From the NCBI GenBank assembly GCA_021324395.1, contig JAJPJG010000055.1:1-64000 (forward strand): 64,000 bases of DNA, given 5' to 3'. Shown here piece by piece: positions 52,893-60,308 of the stretch (its first letter is position 1; each line of letters begins with the position of its first letter). The notes under the pieces are model-generated. The model was given only the letters and a program-made list of their open reading frames with translations. It did no database searches and was not told the origin of the DNA. The stretch is from Spartobacteria bacterium. Its GTDB lineage: Bacteria; Verrucomicrobiota; Verrucomicrobiia; Chthoniobacterales; Chthoniobacteraceae. Position numbers and translations under genes: made by a program.

Positions 52893-53810
52893 TCAAGGGA
52901 AATGGTCCTTGTTCGGATCAGACTCCAGATTTCGGGAACCAATCTTGGGATTATAGTAGCCGCCTATAGACACACTGCCATGTGGCGGTGCTGCAATGTC
53001 CACTTCAATCCGGCCATACTCGCCATCATCGAACCGAACAAAAAACGAACGCTGAATAGTATCGTTCCATGTTGAGCGCCCCAAGCTGCTTGGCATATCA
53101 ATGATAGCAACTTTCTGGTATCCAGATTCGGGCGCAGTAAAATCAAATTCCTCCTCTCTCAGCACCAGCTCGCCCTTTACAGCCTCGATCTCGCATCGCC
53201 AGTCGTAGGTTCCGTCTTGGGCTCTTTCATTCTCATGGCTCCACGCACGAACAATAAACTTGTATGGCGTCCCCAGCTTTACCTCCACTCCTCCTGAGGG
53301 TAGATTTATACGTGCTGATTGGATTTCCCTCAAAGGCTCAATCACCCCCTGCTTGTGCAGAGTAAAGATTGTCGGTCTGTTCTTATCCGGGTGATAAGTC
53401 ACTTCTTTGCCATACGTGACATATAGTCCGCCGCCGTATGACCCCGGCTTTCCAGGCAATGGCTTGACTCGATAATAACCCGGCTTGGAGACTTCAATGC
53501 TGAGAGCAAGGCCATGCATTCCTTCAATTGCAAAAAAACCGGAAGCGTCCGACTGCAATACGCGGTTTGTCCCTTTTCCGCCAAAGGGATTGTCATTGGC
53601 GCTGGCTGTAACAGTTACGTTTGGAACCGGATCTCCAAATTGATCAATGACCTTTCCGTAAAAGGAAATCGGCGTCCTGAAATCCGCCATGAACTGCGCT
53701 TGCGGGGACTTTAAGAAAGTTTGAACAGGGCCGTTCTGGCTGTAACAAAACAAGATGAGAGCCAACACAGCGATACCCGCAAAAATTAGAAATAAGCTAT
53801 ACCTTCGCAT
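52893..53810 (-). CDS. Exported protein with carboxypeptidase-regulatory-like domain
   Basis: The 305-residue protein begins with an uncleaved-looking signal anchor (LFLIFAGIAVLALILFCYSQ), then a carboxypeptidase-regulatory-like beta-sandwich (about 48-145: YGKVIDQFGDPVPNVTVTAS, SDASGFFAIEGMHGLALSIE, KPGYYRVKPLPGKPG), then about 150 residues rich in beta strands that I do not recognise. Base composition is visibly less G+C-rich than the neighbours, which, with the two pseudogenes on either side, suggests a mobile or recently arrived gene. No transposase is present. Function unknown. Confidence 0.75.
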   Translation of the reverse strand: MRRYSLFLIFAGIAVLALILFCYSQNGPVQTFLKSPQAQFMADFRTPISFYGKVIDQFGDPVPNVTVTASANDNPFGGKGTNRVLQSDASGFFAIEGMHGLALSIEVSKPGYYRVKPLPGKPGSYGGGLYVTYGKEVTYHPDKNRPTIFTLHKQGVIEPLREIQSARINLPSGGVEVKLGTPYKFIVRAWSHENERAQDGTYDWRCEIEAVKGELVLREEEFDFTAPESGYQKVAIIDMPSSLGRSTWNDTIQRSFFVRFDDGEYGRIEVDIAAPPHGSVSIGGYYNPKIGSRNLESDPNKDHFP

Positions 53811-53819
53811 AGCAGGTCT

Positions 53820-53996
53820 TCAAACGCGCGCTTTCTTCGTCTCGCCCCAGAAGGCGTCGTAGTTGCGGTTCGAGTTAAACGGCGGGTCGATGTAGATGAG
53901 ATCGACGCAGGCATCGGGCAGCTTCTTTAGCTGCTTCAGGTTATCGCCGCAGTAGATGACACGCGTATCCACGAGTGCGTAAGGTTTGGCAACCAT
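53820..53996 (-). pseudogene. Truncated site-specific DNA methyltransferase
   Basis: The 58-codon frame reads MVAKPYALVDTRVIYCGDNL, then KQLKKLPDACVDLIYIDPPF, NSNRNYDAFWGETKKARV and a stop. DPPF is the catalytic motif IV of N6-adenine/N4-cytosine methyltransferases, and IYCGDNLKQL and FNSNRNY are typical of the 'DNA methylase N-4/N-6' family. Only the first tenth to fifth of such a protein is left: the SAM-binding FxGxG region and the recognition domain are missing. It cannot be active; no partner restriction gene is nearby. Confidence 0.85.
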
Positions 53997-54030
53997 GCGC
54001 CGGAGTGTGCAACGCTTTGCTGCGCGAGCA

Positions 54031-54073
54031 AAAGAAAAAAGGCCGCGAAGCCCCTTTGCAGGAACTTCGCGCC
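54031..54073 (-). terminator. Intrinsic terminator after the FN3-like gene
   Basis: Read on the minus strand, a GGCGCGAAG arm pairs with CTTCGCGGCC across a 14-base loop (one bulge) and is followed by TTTTTTCTTTTG. Stem plus U-run, 22 bases past the stop codon, is a textbook Rho-independent terminator. Confidence 0.85.
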
Positions 54074-54094
54074 CTTTGCGTGATGTTTTTTAAC

Positions 54095-54802
54095 TTAGCC
54101 GCCGACAGTGATGCTCACCGGGTCGCTCCAGAGGCCGACCTGATGGTCATCGGCGTGGTAGATCGCGCGATAGCTCCACTTCACAGGCGCCGTAGGGAAC
54201 GGCGTAGTGTCGGTGTAATCGGGCGTGGTGTCATGCACGAGGAAGACGAATCCTTTGCCGTCGCCGCGATCGACCTGGATTTCGCAGCCTTCAAGCGCCT
54301 GCTTCATGTTTTGCCAGCCCCAGCCGATTTCGACGCGGTTGCCGTTGAGCGATAGCTCCAGCACCGGTTTCACCGTGGTGAGATCGATTGCCGATTGCAC
54401 GGCACCGATGATGTCAAGGTCTTCGCCGATCGCATCGAGGTAGCCCTCCGCTTTTTTCCAGCGCGCGATTTCGTCGAAGAGCCACGAGAGCATGCCAAAG
54501 TAAGGCGCGCCTGCGGGTGTGGTGAGCGCGACGGGAGCGGGCGGCGTGGTGACGGTGGTCGCGTCGCTCGTGCCGTTGGCAAGCAGGTTTCGCCACGTGG
54601 TGGCTGCCGGGCCTTCCGCACGGCGTGTGGGCATGTAGGTCTGCCATGCCCAGATAAGCCACGCGAGCGTGAGCTGGAGCTTTGTCTGCCGGGCGGCGCT
54701 GATGTCCAGCGCCGTGTAATATGCCGGCGTTTTTGTTTGCAGATTTGTGAACCAGGGAATCTGGTCCCCTTCTCTTGATGGAAAGAATGGCTGATTTGCC
54801 AT
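54095..54802 (-). CDS. Unknown protein with N-terminal helices and FN3-like C-terminus
   Basis: The 235-residue protein starts MANQPFFPSREGDQIPWFTN. Its N-terminal part (about 1-135) is helical with repeated Trp/aromatic residues (TLAWLIWAWQTYMP, MLSWLFDEIARWKKAEGYL). The C-terminal 85 residues look like one fibronectin-type-III-like sheet (VEIGWGWQNMKQALEGCEIQ, YRAIYHADDHQVGLWSDPV). No signal peptide or membrane span is present. Similar 'PxR..DQ..WF.NF' proteins occur in Verrucomicrobiota and Bacteroidota, all unnamed. A good AAGGAGA ribosome site and a strong terminator mark it as a monocistronic gene. Array 3 lies in its upstream region. Confidence 0.8.
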   Translation of the reverse strand: MANQPFFPSREGDQIPWFTNLQTKTPAYYTALDISAARQTKLQLTLAWLIWAWQTYMPTRRAEGPAATTWRNLLANGTSDATTVTTPPAPVALTTPAGAPYFGMLSWLFDEIARWKKAEGYLDAIGEDLDIIGAVQSAIDLTTVKPVLELSLNGNRVEIGWGWQNMKQALEGCEIQVDRGDGKGFVFLVHDTTPDYTDTTPFPTAPVKWSYRAIYHADDHQVGLWSDPVSITVGG

Positions 54803-54967
54803 GTTTTGTTTCTCCTTGGGTTTAGTTTTGTTGTTGTGTTTTCAAGGCGGATTGTTCGCCGTGAAAGGGATTGCGCCGGTGGCTAAAAAGCGACACCCGG
54901 CGGTCGGAAGCTGTTTTCCGGCTAAAAATCGCCACTTTGGCCCTGTTCGGGAGGTTTCCTGTCACAG
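54803..54967 (-). promoter_or_regulatory. Leader of the FN3-like gene
   Basis: This 165-base stretch between array 3 and the start codon holds the ribosome site (AAGGAGA, minus strand) and two copies of a GCGATTTTTAGCC / GTCGCTTTTTAGCC word about 35 bases apart. The direct repeat could be a regulator site or part of the promoter. No hairpin of note. Confidence 0.4.
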
Positions 54968-55283
54968 AATACCCCGTAGTTGCCTCGGAAAACCCCGGGA
55001 GGTGTGGCGGAATCGCGCGGAGGTGGAATGGAGCACGTCGAAGGTGAAGCGGATTACCCCGTGGGTGCGACGGACAACCTCGCGTGCAAACCGCACAACC
55101 CCGCGGATGAAACGGACAACCTCGTGGGTGCGATAGATTACCTCCGGGTAGGAGCGGAATACCCCGCAGGTATGAAGGAAAACCCCGGGGATGGATTTGA
55201 AAACCTCGCGGCTGTCCCGGAATAGCCCGAAGCTCACGCGGAAAACCCCGAAGCTGGAACAGAAAATCTCGCGGAAAAGGACC
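54968..55283 (+). repeat. Tandem array 3: fifteen degenerate 21-bp units
   Basis: Fifteen abutting units of 21 bp (one of 22) fill the gap between the divergent FN3-like gene and the orphan LuxR gene. A loose consensus is AATACCCCGCGGGTGNAACGG; ACCCCG or ACCTCG at positions 4-9 and a final CGG are best kept. Many units contain a small ACC/GGT dyad (ACCCCGTGGGT, TACCCCGCAGGTA). Conservation is weaker than in arrays 1 and 2, and the 42-bp alternation is not clear. Several frames are open because of the period, but no start, ribosome site or codon bias supports a gene. Confidence 0.85.
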
Positions 55284-55506
55284 GGAAGGTGATCCGCTGA
55301 TGACACAGATTCGCGCGGATTCAAAGAACGTGCACAACGAATTCCCGTCTGCGACATCTGCGAAACCTTCGGACTACAAACGCGGCTGCCAAACATGGCC
55401 GCGGATTTTACCGAAACGAAAAAATGCGTAAATACGGCAAAGGACGTATGTTCAGTATGGCAGTTCTCTGTTAAAACCCATCGCGTTCAAACCAAGGAGA
55501 AGTGCG
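55284..55506 (+). promoter_or_regulatory. Upstream region of the orphan LuxR gene
   Basis: This gap holds the word GATGACACAGATTCGCGC, which has the look of a dispersed intergenic repeat, and near its end the ribosome site AAGGAGA for the LuxR gene. Nothing else is recognised. Confidence 0.4.
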
Positions 55507-55725
55507 ATGCACGATGATGTTTTAACGAAACGCGAGCTGCAGGTAGTCACGCTGGTCAGCAAAGGGCTGTCCAACGCGAAGATCTCCGACACCCTCGGTA
55601 TCTCGGAGAAGACAGTGAAGAAGCACCTGGAAAATATCTTCCGAAAACTAGGTGTCGATTGCCGCACAGCGGCAAGCGCGTGGTTCTTCAGGGTCTATGG
55701 GGTGGATGGAAAGATTGGCGGATGA
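55507..55725 (+). CDS. Stand-alone LuxR-type helix-turn-helix protein
   Basis: The 72-residue protein is only a LuxR/GerE DNA-binding domain: LTKRELQVVTLVSKGLSNAK, ISDTLGISEKTVKKHLENIF and RKLGVDCRTAAS. It has no receiver, PAS or autoinducer domain, like Bacillus GerE or short regulators that act as constitutive DNA-binding units. A clear AAGGAGA ribosome site precedes the ATG. The target genes are unknown; array 3 lies 220 bases upstream, and whether it binds there is a testable idea only. Confidence 0.9.
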   Translation: MHDDVLTKRELQVVTLVSKGLSNAKISDTLGISEKTVKKHLENIFRKLGVDCRTAASAWFFRVYGVDGKIGG

Positions 55726-55764
55726 ATCGCCGGAATGGGATGGCAGCTAGTTAAGCTCCTTTAT

Positions 55765-57234
55765 TCACGCGCGCGTAGCGTTGCGCAGTTCGATGCGGAC
55801 TTCGAGGCCGGTGGGCTGGCGGTTGCGGCACGTTACTGTTCCGCCGCACGATTCGATGCAGGTTTTCACAATCGACAGGCCGAGTCCCGTCCCGCCGGTC
55901 TCGCGGGTGCGCGATGCGTCGGCGCGGAAAAACGGATCGAAAAGCTTCGGCAGCGCATCATCGGGAACGCCCGGCCCGGAATCGGCGACGCTGATGAAAA
56001 CGTGTCCGCTCGTCCGTTCCGCTTTCACGAAAATCGGCCCGCTCATGCCGGCGTAACGCGATGCGTTGCGCACCACATTCGCCAGCGCACGCTGGAGCAA
56101 ATCGGCGTCGGCCATCGCGAAAAGTTGCTCCGGAATTTCGAGGTGGAAATCCTCGAAACCCTGCGCTTCCCGCCTGATCACGTGCTCCACCAGCGGCCGC
56201 AATTCGACCGGCACCAGCGGCACTTCGCGGCGTTGCAGCGCGGCTTTGGAAAATGAGAGCAGCTCGTTGACGAGCGCGGACATTTCCTGCGCTTCCTCGC
56301 GGACGCTCGCGAGCGCGGCGTGATTTTCGCCCGATTGCTCGAGAATGCCGACGGCGAGCTGGAGCCGCGCGATCGGCGAACAAAGCTCGTGCGCGATATC
56401 GCCGAGGAAACGTTTTTGTCCCGCGACAAAGCCATCAAGCCGCTCCGCCATTTGATTGATCGCAACGGCAAGCTGGCCGAGTTCGTCGCTGCGATCGCGC
56501 GGCACGCGCACGTCGAAACTGCCGTCGGCGATGCGTGCGGTCGCGCCCATCATTTGCCGCAGCCGCTGCGTGATGCCGCGAACGAACGGCAGCCAGAGCA
56601 GTGCGGAAACCGCAATCGCGCCGAAAATGGCGATCAGCCACGGCTTGAAGTCGGCGAAAAATCCAGCGCCGGTGAGCGACGACGATACGACCGCGAGCAC
56701 GTGCGGCACCGGATGCGGAATGTTTGCCACCATGAGCGGCGGCATCCGAAACGCGATCCAATAGCGGCCTTTCGCGTGTAAAACAAAGTTGCCAAAAGCG
56801 CGCGGCTCCACTCCTTCGGGTGGCGGCGGCCCATCGTCGGGCGGACCGAATTCCTCTTCCGGCTCAGGTCGCAATCCACGCCCTGGCGGCGGCGGGAGTC
56901 CATCGAGCAACGGCTTGCGCACATCGTCGGGCATGGTCGCAGTGGAACCGGCAACGACATTCCCGTGAATATCGAGCAGCAGAAAATCGGCGGCGAAGGA
57001 GCGGCTGAAGTTTTTCAGGATGCCGCTCCAATCCTGCTGCGGAGCGCGCAAGAACTCGGCGTGAATCGCATGCGCCGCGCCCTGAAATCGCTGCGCGGCG
57101 AGATCGTTCAGCAGCGGCGGAAGCTGGCCCTTGAACTGCAAAAAAATCACGAGCGCACAAATGCCCGCGAGCACGAGCACGTTCAGGAAGAACCAGCCGA
57201 GGATTCGGGCGAAAAGCGGGAAGCGCATTTTCAT
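55765..57234 (-). CDS. CpxA-like membrane sensor histidine kinase
   Basis: The 489-residue kinase has a first membrane span (about 10-32), a periplasmic sensor domain with a striking Pro/Glu-rich loop (GLPPPPGRGLRPEPEEEF), a second span (about 178-205: PWLIAIFGAIAVSALLWLPF), HAMP (about 206-258), HisKA with acceptor His in FLGDIAHELCSPIARLQLAV, and HATPase_c (N-box LANVVRNASRYAG, VADSGPGVPDDALP, GGTGLGLSIV). The layout and the periplasmic domain follow CpxA. Its start overlaps the regulator gene's stop (ATGA), so they form one operon. It probably monitors envelope stress. Confidence 0.92.
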   Translation of the reverse strand: MKMRFPLFARILGWFFLNVLVLAGICALVIFLQFKGQLPPLLNDLAAQRFQGAAHAIHAEFLRAPQQDWSGILKNFSRSFAADFLLLDIHGNVVAGSTATMPDDVRKPLLDGLPPPPGRGLRPEPEEEFGPPDDGPPPPEGVEPRAFGNFVLHAKGRYWIAFRMPPLMVANIPHPVPHVLAVVSSSLTGAGFFADFKPWLIAIFGAIAVSALLWLPFVRGITQRLRQMMGATARIADGSFDVRVPRDRSDELGQLAVAINQMAERLDGFVAGQKRFLGDIAHELCSPIARLQLAVGILEQSGENHAALASVREEAQEMSALVNELLSFSKAALQRREVPLVPVELRPLVEHVIRREAQGFEDFHLEIPEQLFAMADADLLQRALANVVRNASRYAGMSGPIFVKAERTSGHVFISVADSGPGVPDDALPKLFDPFFRADASRTRETGGTGLGLSIVKTCIESCGGTVTCRNRQPTGLEVRIELRNATRA

Positions 57235-57938
57235 TCGGCAATGAACATGTAGCCGACGCTGCGCACTGTTTTAACAAAGCGAGGGTTCAACGCGTCGTCG
57301 CCAAGTTTTTTCCGCAGCGATGCAATGTGGACATCGATGGAGCGGTCGAAGACTTCGTAATTGCGCTCGCGCACTTCATCGAGCAGCGCGTCGCGGCTCT
57401 TCACGCGGCCTTTCGATTTGACGAGGGCGACGAGCAGATCGAACTCGACCGGCGTGAGCGTGAGCGGCTTGTCGTCAATGCTCGCGACGTGCGAGTCGAG
57501 ATTGATGTGCACGGGGCCGGCGACGATTTCGTGCAGCGTTTCCTCGCTCTTCGGCTGCGCCACGCTGCGGCGCGTGACGGCGCGCAAGCGGGCGAGCAGT
57601 TCGCGCGGAGAAAATGTTTTCGGCAAATAATCGTCCGCTCCGATTTCCAGGCCGACGATCCGATCCGCTTCGTCGCCGCGCGCGGTGAGCATCAGCACGG
57701 GCACGTTTGTTTTCGCGCGGATTTGTTTCAGCACTTCAAAGCCGTCGAGCCCCGGCAGCATCACGTCGAGAATCACCGCATGCCACGGCGCGGCCGCCGC
57801 CTGCTCGACGCCGTCGGGGCCGTTGTGAACGAGCGCGACGTCGTAGCCGAGCGGCTCGAGATATTCGCGCAAAAGCCGACAGAGCTTTTTGTCGTCGTCG
57901 ATCACGAGGATGCGCGGACGTGCGTTCGTGGAGTTCAT
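57231..57938 (-). CDS. OmpR/CpxR-type response regulator
   Basis: From MNSTNARPRILVIDDDKKLC the product has 235 residues. The receiver (about 8-125) shows the acidic patch IDDDKKLC, the phospho-acceptor Asp in HAVILDVMLPGLDGFEVL and LMLTARGDEADRIVGLEIGA. A winged-helix DNA-binding domain (LTPVEFDLLVALVKSKGRV, FDRSIDVHIASLRKKLG, IKTVRSVGYMF-like end) follows. It is the partner of the downstream overlapping CpxA-like kinase. The divergent secreted-protein gene 181 bases away is a natural target candidate. Confidence 0.94.
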   Translation of the reverse strand: MNSTNARPRILVIDDDKKLCRLLREYLEPLGYDVALVHNGPDGVEQAAAAPWHAVILDVMLPGLDGFEVLKQIRAKTNVPVLMLTARGDEADRIVGLEIGADDYLPKTFSPRELLARLRAVTRRSVAQPKSEETLHEIVAGPVHINLDSHVASIDDKPLTLTPVEFDLLVALVKSKGRVKSRDALLDEVRERNYEVFDRSIDVHIASLRKKLGDDALNPRFVKTVRSVGYMFIAE

Positions 57939-58119
57939 CGTTGCGGAGAGTTTAACTTTTGCGGGCATAACGGGAAACGAGCTTTACGCATTCTTAACAA
58001 TTTTCCGTTTTCGCGAACACAAAGCCTTAACACAGCGGCGCGATTCTTTTCGCCAACAACCAAAGCCGCGCCACAGAAAAAATTGCGGCGCCAGTTGTAG
58101 AAAAAAAATCAAAAACCAC

Positions 58120-58995
58120 ATGAACAAAATGATCCGCAGCACAATCGACCTCATGGCCATCAGTCTCGTCGCCGGCAGCGCGCTCGGCGCACCGTCCGGT
58201 GGCCAGGGAAACCAAAATCAACGCCAGCAGCCCGTCCACGGCGGCGTCGGCATTCAACTCCAGACCGCCAGCGTGCAGGTGGAAATTCCGCCTCCGCCGC
58301 AGACAAGCGGCACCAACGCGAAAGCCAAAACGCCGCCTCCGCCCGCCCTGCCGGTCAGCGCATGTCTGTCCAATAACAGCAAAGCCGACGTGGCGATCAC
58401 CTACGCGAGCAGCGACGCCGCGAAGCGCCAGCTCGAGTTCAGCGTCCGCGATAGCGGCGGCAATCTCATTTGGGACAGCAACGCCGACCTCACCAGCGGC
58501 ACGGACAGCGAAGCAGTCCTGCACAAACATGAAACCTGGCGGCAAAATGTGCTCGTCCCGCTCATCGTGAGCGGCACGGCGTTGACGCCCGGGGTTTACA
58601 CCGTCGAAGTCGATGCCGGCGCAGACAAAGTCTTTTCCGCGACAGGAACCTTCGAGGTCGTGGACGGCGACAATTCCGACACCGACAACAGCGCACCGCC
58701 GTCAGGCGGACAACAGCCGCCGTCGGGCGGACAACAGCCGCCGTCGGGCGGACAGCAGCCGCCGTCGGGCGGACAGCAGCCGCCATCGGGCGGACAGCAA
58801 CCGCCGTCAGGCGGACAGCAACCGCCGTCAGGCGGACAGCAACCTCCGTCGGGCGGACAGCAGCCGCCGTCGGGCGGTCAACAGCCGCCATCGGGCGGAC
58901 AACAGCCTCCGTCGGGTGGGCAGCTTCCGCCACCACCGAATGGCGGACAGTTGCCGCCTCCAAATGGTGGCGGACAACCACCCCAACAATCCTGA
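58120..58995 (+). CDS. Secreted BsuPI-like protein with PPSGGQQ repeats
   Basis: The 291-residue protein has a signal peptide (MNKMIRSTIDLMAISLVAGS through ALG), a short Gln/Pro linker, a BsuPI-type beta-sandwich (about 85-185: LSNNSKADVAITYASSDAAK, FSVRDSGGNLIWDSN, LTPGVYTVEVDAGADKVF), named for an intracellular proteinase inhibitor of Bacillus, and then eleven copies of the heptad PPSGGQQ and a Pro/Gly/Gln tail. The tail is probably unstructured and extended, as in a spacer or wall-binding region. No PEP-CTERM motif or cysteine. It lies between the CpxAR-like pair and a small EF-hand gene; all may respond to envelope conditions. Confidence 0.85.
   Translation: MNKMIRSTIDLMAISLVAGSALGAPSGGQGNQNQRQQPVHGGVGIQLQTASVQVEIPPPPQTSGTNAKAKTPPPPALPVSACLSNNSKADVAITYASSDAAKRQLEFSVRDSGGNLIWDSNADLTSGTDSEAVLHKHETWRQNVLVPLIVSGTALTPGVYTVEVDAGADKVFSATGTFEVVDGDNSDTDNSAPPSGGQQPPSGGQQPPSGGQQPPSGGQQPPSGGQQPPSGGQQPPSGGQQPPSGGQQPPSGGQQPPSGGQQPPSGGQLPPPPNGGQLPPPNGGGQPPQQS
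58696..58926 (+). repeat. Coding 21-bp repeats encoding PPSGGQQ
   Basis: Eleven tandem copies of a 21-base unit (CCGCCGTCGGGCGGACAACAG type), with third-position changes between copies, encode the PPSGGQQ tail of the BsuPI-like protein. Synonymous variation dominates, so this array is under protein-level constraint, unlike the intergenic arrays. Confidence 0.9.
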
Positions 58996-59019
58996 TTTGC
59001 CAGCCACAAGGCTTAACCA

Positions 59020-59325
59020 ATGAAAAAAACAATCCTCATCGCGGGCGCCGCGCTCGCGGCAATCGTCGCGGTGCGCGCACAGAGCCAGGGTGGTTCGGCC
59101 CCAAGCCCGGACCGCCCGCCTTTTCCCCCGCCCCCGCCGCCAATCATCGCCGCGCTCGACTTAAATGGCGACGGCGAGATTTCCGCCGACGAAATCGCCG
59201 CCGCCCCGCAATCGTTGCGCAAGCTCGACAAAAACGGCGACGGCAAGCTGAGCGGCGACGAAATCCATCCGCCCTTCCCGCCCCCGCCGGGCGGCGGATG
59301 CCACTGCGAAGAGGACGCGCAGTAA
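59020..59325 (+). CDS. Secreted EF-hand protein
   Basis: The 101-residue protein has a signal peptide (MKKTILIAGAALAAIVAVRA), a Pro-rich linker (PPFPPPPPPIIA) and a pair of EF-hand loops (DLNGDGEISADE near residue 47 and DKNGDGKLSGDE near 70), each with the Asp-x-Asn-Gly-Asp-Gly pattern that binds Ca2+. It ends in a second Pro/Gly tract and CHCEEDAQ. Probably a periplasmic or surface calcium-binding protein. It lies 24 bases after the BsuPI-like gene and is likely cotranscribed with it. Confidence 0.9.
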   Translation: MKKTILIAGAALAAIVAVRAQSQGGSAPSPDRPPFPPPPPPIIAALDLNGDGEISADEIAAAPQSLRKLDKNGDGKLSGDEIHPPFPPPPGGGCHCEEDAQ

Positions 59326-59348
59326 ACGGACAGGCCGATTACCCCCGG

Positions 59349-59379
59349 AGCCGTTGTCGCCGCGCAGGCGGCAGCGGCT
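59349..59379 (+). terminator. Possible terminator after the EF-hand gene
   Basis: AGCCG pairs with CGGCT, and an inner CGCC with GGCG, around a short loop, followed by CTTCCGCTTTT. A weak U-run makes this a moderate call. It sits between the convergent EF-hand gene and the secreted-protein gene and could serve the plus strand. Confidence 0.5.
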
Positions 59380-59459
59380 CTTCCGCTTTTGCGGAACGAA
59401 TAGAGCAAAACGTGCGGCGCAGGCTGCCCGCATCTGCAAATTACCAGCAGAAAGCTGCG

Positions 59460-60233
59460 TTACTTGTCCGACTCTTTGGAAACCTGGAAGCCGTTGAAGA
59501 ATGCGTCCGACTTTTCGCCGTCGCGATTAAAAATGCAGAAGCTATCGATCGCGCCGCCGGCGGTGCCGCCGAGTTTGCGGCCGGAGAGCTTCGTCGTCTT
59601 CTTGTCGGCGAGCGTCGTGATTTCGAGATCGTAGCTGTCCGCCGTCACGAGCGTGAGCGATACCGACAGCCCCGCGTCAGTGACTGCCACGCCGGTGTCG
59701 TGATTTTCCTCGCCGTCGTAAACTTGATAGTTCCCCTGCCCCTCGTAATAGCCGAACTCGAAGCGCGCGCCTTTATTGTAAGCATCCACGCCGCCCGATT
59801 CGTTGCCGGTGCGCAGCGTAATGCCGATCGAGCCGGTAGCCGGATCGTCCGTGTCGCCTTTTTTCTCGATCTTGCCGTTTCCGAGCAAAAACGAAAACGA
59901 TTCGCCGACGCCGAGCGGCTTGTTCAGCGGACGAAACGCCGATGCGATCTCAAACGACGAGCCGTTGGCGAAAAGCCCGAACGCCTTTCCCTGGATCGCC
60001 GCGTTTTTCATCTCGGGATTCTGCTCCTGCGTCGCGATGAAAAAGCCCGCATACGACTTGTCGCCCGACGACGCGCTCTGGAACGTCCACCCGCCAAACC
60101 CGCTCCCGCCACTGTCGCTCTTCCAACCCGACGAATACGCCGACTGGCTCGCGTCATCCCCGGCGATGACCATTTGTTCTTTCGCCAGCGCCAGCGCCGG
60201 CCACAACAGGAGGGAAAAAAGCATCGTTCGCAT
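59460..60233 (-). CDS. Secreted protein of unknown function
   Basis: The 257-residue protein has a signal peptide (MRTMLFSLLLWPALALA), then beta-rich, Gly/Ser-rich sequence (YSSGWKSDSGGSGFGGWTF, GESFSFLLGNGKIEKKGDT, GSIGITLRTGNESGG, LSVSLTLVTADSYDLEITTL). The pattern of Trp/Phe-rich strands and 'GG.DSF.IFN' near the end resembles lectin-like beta-sandwiches, but I do not assign a family. It has no PEP-CTERM tail. It lies 75 bases downstream of cinA on the same strand. Confidence 0.8.
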   Translation of the reverse strand: MRTMLFSLLLWPALALAKEQMVIAGDDASQSAYSSGWKSDSGGSGFGGWTFQSASSGDKSYAGFFIATQEQNPEMKNAAIQGKAFGLFANGSSFEIASAFRPLNKPLGVGESFSFLLGNGKIEKKGDTDDPATGSIGITLRTGNESGGVDAYNKGARFEFGYYEGQGNYQVYDGEENHDTGVAVTDAGLSVSLTLVTADSYDLEITTLADKKTTKLSGRKLGGTAGGAIDSFCIFNRDGEKSDAFFNGFQVSKESDK

Positions 60234-60308
60234 AAAGGAAATTCACGCCCTCCCGCCACGAAACGCAAATGCGAAGTGCAAGCGCGGCGTTGACGCGTTG
60301 AACAGTTG

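Noticed and set aside
57889..58119. Extended N-terminus for the BsuPI-like protein
   Set aside because: It runs into the regulator gene start on the other strand, and the signal peptide begins at the internal ATG.
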